From Phycisphaerae bacterium (GTDB lineage: Bacteria; Planctomycetota; Phycisphaerae; Tepidisphaerales; Tepidisphaeraceae): DNA of 64,000 nucleotides. The stretch is from assembly GCA_025936175.1 (NCBI GenBank), contig JAICTV010000002.1, forward strand, positions 1 through 64,000. The letters are read 5' to 3'. Below the pieces are notes generated by a model. That model worked only from the letters and a program-made list of their open reading frames with translations. It was not told the DNA's origin and made no database searches. This document shows, in pieces, positions 60,887 to 64,000 of this stretch (the first letter of the stretch is position 1; each line of letters begins with the position of its first letter). The position numbers were made by a program, and so were the translations under genes.

Positions 60887-62692
60887 ATGAGCAAACCCAA
60901 GACGTTGCCCGCGCGCAACAAAGTCAAAGAAGCCGACCAGTGGAACCTCGCCAGCCTCTTTAAGACTGACAAGGACTGGGACGCGGCGTTCGCCAGGTGG
61001 GAACAGCAGATCGCCGGTTACGAGAAGTTCCGCGGCCGTCTCGGCGACTCTGCCGAGATGCTCTCGGCGTGTCTGCAATTCGACTCGTCGATCGATCGGG
61101 CCGGCGAACCGCTCGGCGTGTACGCGTTCCTTAAGACCGCCGAGGACCAGACCAACAGCGATTACCAGCGGATGAAGGGCCGCTACCAGCACGTCGCCAC
61201 CAAGGCGTCCGAAGCGGCGAGCTTCATCCGGCCGGAGATCATGTCGATCGACCCGGCGAAGATGAAGTCGTTCCTCGAAGCGCGGGAGCTTGCGGAGTGG
61301 CGGATCGCGCTCGATCGCATCCTCCGCTACCGTCCGCACACGCTCTCGGACAAGGAAGAGCACCTGCTGGCGATGCAGGGGCAGATGAGCGAGGCGTCGA
61401 ACCAGGTCTTCCGCCAGCTCAATGACGCCGATCTGAAATGGCCGGCGATCAAGGACGAGCGCGGGCGGTCGATCGAGCTGGGGCATTCATCCTTCGCGAC
61501 GTTCCTGCGCAGCCCGAGCCGCGCGGTGCGGAAGAAGGCGTTTCACACCTATTACGCGCAGTACGAGCTGCACCGTAACTCGCTCGCCGCCGCGCTCAAT
61601 GGTTCCAATCAGCGCGATGCGTACTACGCCAAGGCGCGAAACTTCCCCGGCGCGCGCGAGTCGGCATTGTTCGACGATCGGGTGCCGGTGAGCGTCTACG
61701 ACAGCCTGGTCGAATCCGTCCACAACAACCTGCCCGCGCTCTACCGCTACTACGCGCTCCGCCGCCGCGCCTTGAAACTCAAGGACATTCACCACTACGA
61801 CACCTACGTCTCGATCTTCTCCGACATGGAGAAGAAGCACACGTGGGATCAGGCGGTCGAAGTCGTGATCGACGCGCTCGAGCCGATGGGTGACGAATAC
61901 ACGCGCGAGCTCCGCCGCGGGCTCACCGCCGCGCGCTGGTGCGACCGCTACCCCAACGCCGGCAAGCAGTCGGGCGCGTTCTCGTACGGCACCTACGACG
62001 CCGAGCCGTACATCATGATGAACTTCGAGCCCAAGGTGTTCGATCACGTCTTCACGCTCGCGCACGAGGCGGGGCATTCGATGCACAGCTACTTCTCGGC
62101 GAAGAATCAGCCCTTCCAGTACTACGGGTACACGATCTTCGTCGCGGAAGTCGCCAGCACCTTCAACGAGCAGGTGCTGCTCAAACACATGATCGCCCGA
62201 GCGAAGTCGAAGAAGGAGAAGGCGTACCTGCTCAATCACGCGATCGACGAGATCCGCGGCACGATCATCCGCCAGACGATGTTCGCGGAGTTTGAGAAGA
62301 TCAGCCACGCGCTGGTGGAGAGCGGCGAGCCGCTGACGGTGGAGACGCTCCGCCGCGAGTATCGCAAGCTGCTCGACCTCTACTTCGGCCCCGATTTTGT
62401 CGTCGACAAGGAGCTGGAGCTGGAGTGCCTGCGCATCCCGCACTTCTATCGCGCGTTTTACGTCTACAAGTACGCGACGGGTTTGAGCGCGGCGATCGCG
62501 CTGAGCGAGCGCGTGACCACCGGCGGGCAGAAGGAGCTGAACGACTACCTCGGCTTCCTCAAGGGCGGCTGCAGCAAGTACCCGCTCGACCTGCTGCGCG
62601 ACGCGGGCGTGGACATGGAAACGCCGGAGCCGGTCGATGCCGCGATGAAGCGGTTCGCAGAGTTGGTGGAGGAACTGGATGAGCTGGTTTGA
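60887..62692 (+). CDS. pepF: Oligoendopeptidase F (M3B metallopeptidase)
   Basis: 601 residues, cytoplasmic zinc peptidase cleaving oligopeptides. The N-terminal helical domain starts WNLASLFKTDKDWDAAFARW. The active site is VFTLAHEAGHSMHSYFS (HExxH about residue 395), with the third ligand in FVAEVASTFNEQ. RIPHFYRAFYVYKYATGLSA near the C terminus is also conserved. Normal length for the family. It stands alone with its own predicted promoter. Confidence 0.96.
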   Translation: MSKPKTLPARNKVKEADQWNLASLFKTDKDWDAAFARWEQQIAGYEKFRGRLGDSAEMLSACLQFDSSIDRAGEPLGVYAFLKTAEDQTNSDYQRMKGRYQHVATKASEAASFIRPEIMSIDPAKMKSFLEARELAEWRIALDRILRYRPHTLSDKEEHLLAMQGQMSEASNQVFRQLNDADLKWPAIKDERGRSIELGHSSFATFLRSPSRAVRKKAFHTYYAQYELHRNSLAAALNGSNQRDAYYAKARNFPGARESALFDDRVPVSVYDSLVESVHNNLPALYRYYALRRRALKLKDIHHYDTYVSIFSDMEKKHTWDQAVEVVIDALEPMGDEYTRELRRGLTAARWCDRYPNAGKQSGAFSYGTYDAEPYIMMNFEPKVFDHVFTLAHEAGHSMHSYFSAKNQPFQYYGYTIFVAEVASTFNEQVLLKHMIARAKSKKEKAYLLNHAIDEIRGTIIRQTMFAEFEKISHALVESGEPLTVETLRREYRKLLDLYFGPDFVVDKELELECLRIPHFYRAFYVYKYATGLSAAIALSERVTTGGQKELNDYLGFLKGGCSKYPLDLLRDAGVDMETPEPVDAAMKRFAELVEELDELV

Positions 62693-62925
62693 CTCAGGGG
62701 GAGAGCGACGTCTCATCAATTTATCATGGGGACTTTGCGGTTCGCGCCGCGGCGCGGGCGGGATTAGCCTTCGCTCCACGCGCTAACGTCGTCGCGATGC
62801 TGAACACTGCGGAGGGTGTGATGCGGTCGGATGACTCACGAGCGTGCGGCACTCGTGCGAGCGCCGCGAAACAGGTTGTTCATCGTGGGTGCTGTTTGCC
62901 CCGATCACATTCAAGGAGCGAACCG

Positions 62926-63114
62926 ATGAACCAGATGATCGAGAACCTCGAAGGCCGCGTCCTTTTCGCCATCACCACGACGACGACCGTCGTGAAGCAG
63001 CCCGGCCCGAACGACACGGTGGTGACCGTCGCCACCAACCCCGCCGGCAACCAGGCCGTCGGCCAGAACGACACGCAGACGCTGTCGAATCACGACGCCA
63101 AGGCGTTCAAGTAG
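62926..63114 (+). CDS. Small protein with planctomycete-type 'LEGRVLF' motif
   Basis: 62 residues. MNQMIENLEGRVLFAI resembles the ExLExRxLL(A/S) motif found at the N termini of many large secreted planctomycete proteins, but here only a Thr/Val/Asn-rich tail (TTTTTVVKQPGPNDTVVTVA) follows. ATG 62926 is preceded by AAGGAG. The 233-bp gap before it shows no other gene. It could be a remnant or a genuinely minimal exported protein. Confidence 0.6.
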   Translation: MNQMIENLEGRVLFAITTTTTVVKQPGPNDTVVTVATNPAGNQAVGQNDTQTLSNHDAKAFK

Positions 63115-63182
63115 CAAAGCTTCGCCGCCGCCAGCGTCGCGAGATCTCCGCGCTCGCGACGCCGGCGGTGCGCGGGCTGCGC

Positions 63183-63479
63183 CTAGCGGCGGCCAAACAG
63201 CCGCCGCAGATTCCGCGCGTCGTGAAGGACGCGCAGGATTTCGACCCCGTCGCTCATCGGCCGGTAGAAGATCAGATAGTTCCCGACGGGAAAGCTGCGG
63301 ACCTCCGGCAGCAACTCCGGTCGCGCCTGTCCGGCGCCGGTAACGTCCGCCAGCATCTGGAACCGTCGGTCAATCTCGTCCGCCAGACGAAACGCCGCCT
63401 CCTCATTGTCTTGCGCAATGTAGAGGACGATTTCCCACAGATCATCCTCCGCGGCAGGCGTGCGGATGACTTGCGGCAT
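63183..63479 (-). CDS. parE: RelE/ParE family toxin
   Basis: 98 residues. VIRTPAAEDDLWEIVLYIAQ and PVGNYLIFYRPMSDGVEILRVLHDARNL follow the ParE fold. ParE-type toxins poison DNA gyrase; RelE-type cleave mRNA at the ribosome, and the sequence alone favours ParE. ATG 63479 overlaps the last base of the antitoxin gene. Confidence 0.9.
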   Translation of the reverse strand: MPQVIRTPAAEDDLWEIVLYIAQDNEEAAFRLADEIDRRFQMLADVTGAGQARPELLPEVRSFPVGNYLIFYRPMSDGVEILRVLHDARNLRRLFGRR

Positions 63480-63745
63480 CAGGAGGCCTTCGATCGGCGG
63501 AGCTGTTCGCGCACCCGAGCCTTGAATGCCTCGACATCCCACGGCCCCGACTCGCCGCGATCCGCTTGCGCAACGCCCACTGCGATCATCGCGCGCAACT
63601 CGATCACATCTTCCTCCGTCACCTCTTCCTGTGTCTTCAGCGTGGACAAGCTGTCGTTGACGGCTTCACTCGCGGAGGCGTACGCACCGCTCTTGACCTT
63701 CTCCGCGACGTACTTCTCCATCTCGGGCGTGAGATTGATGTTCAT
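63479..63745 (-). CDS. parD: ParD family antitoxin
   Basis: 88 residues. The N-terminal ribbon-helix-helix MNINLTPEMEKYVAEKVKSG...AYASASEAVNDSLSTLK binds DNA. An acidic C-terminal part (QADRGESGPWDVEAFKARVR) wraps the toxin. It lies immediately upstream of the toxin gene, as usual for autoregulated parDE modules. Confidence 0.9.
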   Translation of the reverse strand: MNINLTPEMEKYVAEKVKSGAYASASEAVNDSLSTLKTQEEVTEEDVIELRAMIAVGVAQADRGESGPWDVEAFKARVREQLRRSKAS

Positions 63746-63782
63746 AGGATCACCGGAACTGATTATAGCAAACGCGATCGAC

Positions 63783-64000
63783 CTAGTTCGCCAATGTCGG
63801 CAGCCCCGCCGCGGTCCAGGCGCTCATGCCGCCGAGGACATTGGCGACTTCTCTTCGCCCGCGGCTCTTGAGGAACGACGCCGCGATCGACGCGCGGTAG
63901 CCGCTGCCACAGACGACGGCGACCGCGCGGTCCGCCGGCACTTCATCGACGCGGTCCTGAAGCAGGCCGCCGTGGATGTGGTGCGCGCCGTCGATATGGC
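63783..64000 (-). CDS. Rhodanese-domain protein, 3' part (continues beyond the window)
   Basis: The last 72 codons of a minus-strand gene, read from the window edge: HIDGAHHIHGGLLQD, AVAVVCGSGYRASIAASFLK (active-site Cys loop CGSGYR) and VANVLGGMSAWTAAGLPTL before the TAG stop. The loop and the ending match the C-terminal rhodanese of metallo-beta-lactamase/persulfide-dioxygenase-like fusions, but a stand-alone rhodanese is possible. Confidence 0.85.
   Translation of the reverse strand, partial: HIDGAHHIHGGLLQDRVDEVPADRAVAVVCGSGYRASIAASFLKSRGRREVANVLGGMSAWTAAGLPTLAN

Overview
This 64-kb, high-GC window looks like a chromosomal segment of a member of the Planctomycetota, probably Phycisphaerae/Tepidisphaera-like. 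That placement is inference. It rests on two secreted formylglycine-type sulfatases, an ECF sigma factor with a C-terminal membrane helix, a Tat-exported Gfo/Idh/MocA oxidoreductase, a tiny secreted-type protein with an N-terminal 'LEGRVLF' motif, and an Nuo complex I cluster. No ribosomal RNA, prophage, integron or CRISPR array is present. The only RNA gene I can support is tRNA-Thr(UGU), directly behind greA.

Layout. 1-2.5 kb: 3' part of a Nramp Mn/Fe transporter, a universal stress protein and a lipoprotein. 2.6-9.4 kb (minus): a RAYT transposase, ispF, cysS and a ruvC-sulfatase-ruvA-ruvB run. 9.4-12.9 kb: a sigma54-type two-component pair, a cold-shock protein and a single-domain receiver. 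12.9-21.4 kb (minus): gamma-carbonic-anhydrase-like protein, Gfo/Idh/MocA oxidoreductase, GH63-type glucosidase, a DUF-like exported protein, a methyltransferase and an ABC exporter. 22-28.1 kb (plus): ECF sigma factor, then a tightly overlapped six-gene type II secretion/pseudopilus operon with two GspF paralogues. 28-34.2 kb: glycerol kinase (frameshifted), TPR-glycosyltransferase, PilZ protein, lipoprotein, a LigD-type polymerase (frameshifted) and an amidohydrolase. 34.3-38.2 kb: greA/tRNA-Thr, a solitary atpC, an outer-membrane barrel-like protein and an M24-fold protein. 38.3-43.3 kb: complete livKHMGF branched-chain amino-acid transporter. 43.4-52.1 kb (minus): nuoH-J-K-L-M-N. 52.6-64 kb: housekeeping genes (pterin dehydratase, phosphatase, trmL, fkbM-type methyltransferase, der, CBS, CsbD), an orphan DNA methyltransferase overlapping a sulfatase, oligoendopeptidase F, a ParDE toxin-antitoxin pair and the 3' end of a rhodanese gene.

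The most striking content is between the genes. At least four families of inverted-repeat elements are dispersed here. Family A: palindromes whose arms are tandem degenerate 7-mers (or 9-mers). The unit sequence differs between loci, but the architecture is the same. Family B: about 70-90 bp elements ending GTCATCCTGAGG...CCTCAGGATGAC. Family C: about 70 bp double hairpins starting CGTAGCATGG. They sit just after stop codons inside the nuo and liv operons, and compensatory changes show that each arm folds on itself. Family D: GGGCGACGCctGCGTCGCCC REP-like hairpins that cluster in and around the RAYT gene. Several elements have become coding sequence: a sulfatase signal peptide, the RuvC tail, a pseudopilin leader, and stop codons of nuoL and the GH63 gene. 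Upstream of nuoH is an array of nine 21-bp units with palindromic cores, spaced by two helical turns. These repeats, rather than any single gene, are my best candidates for an undescribed system.
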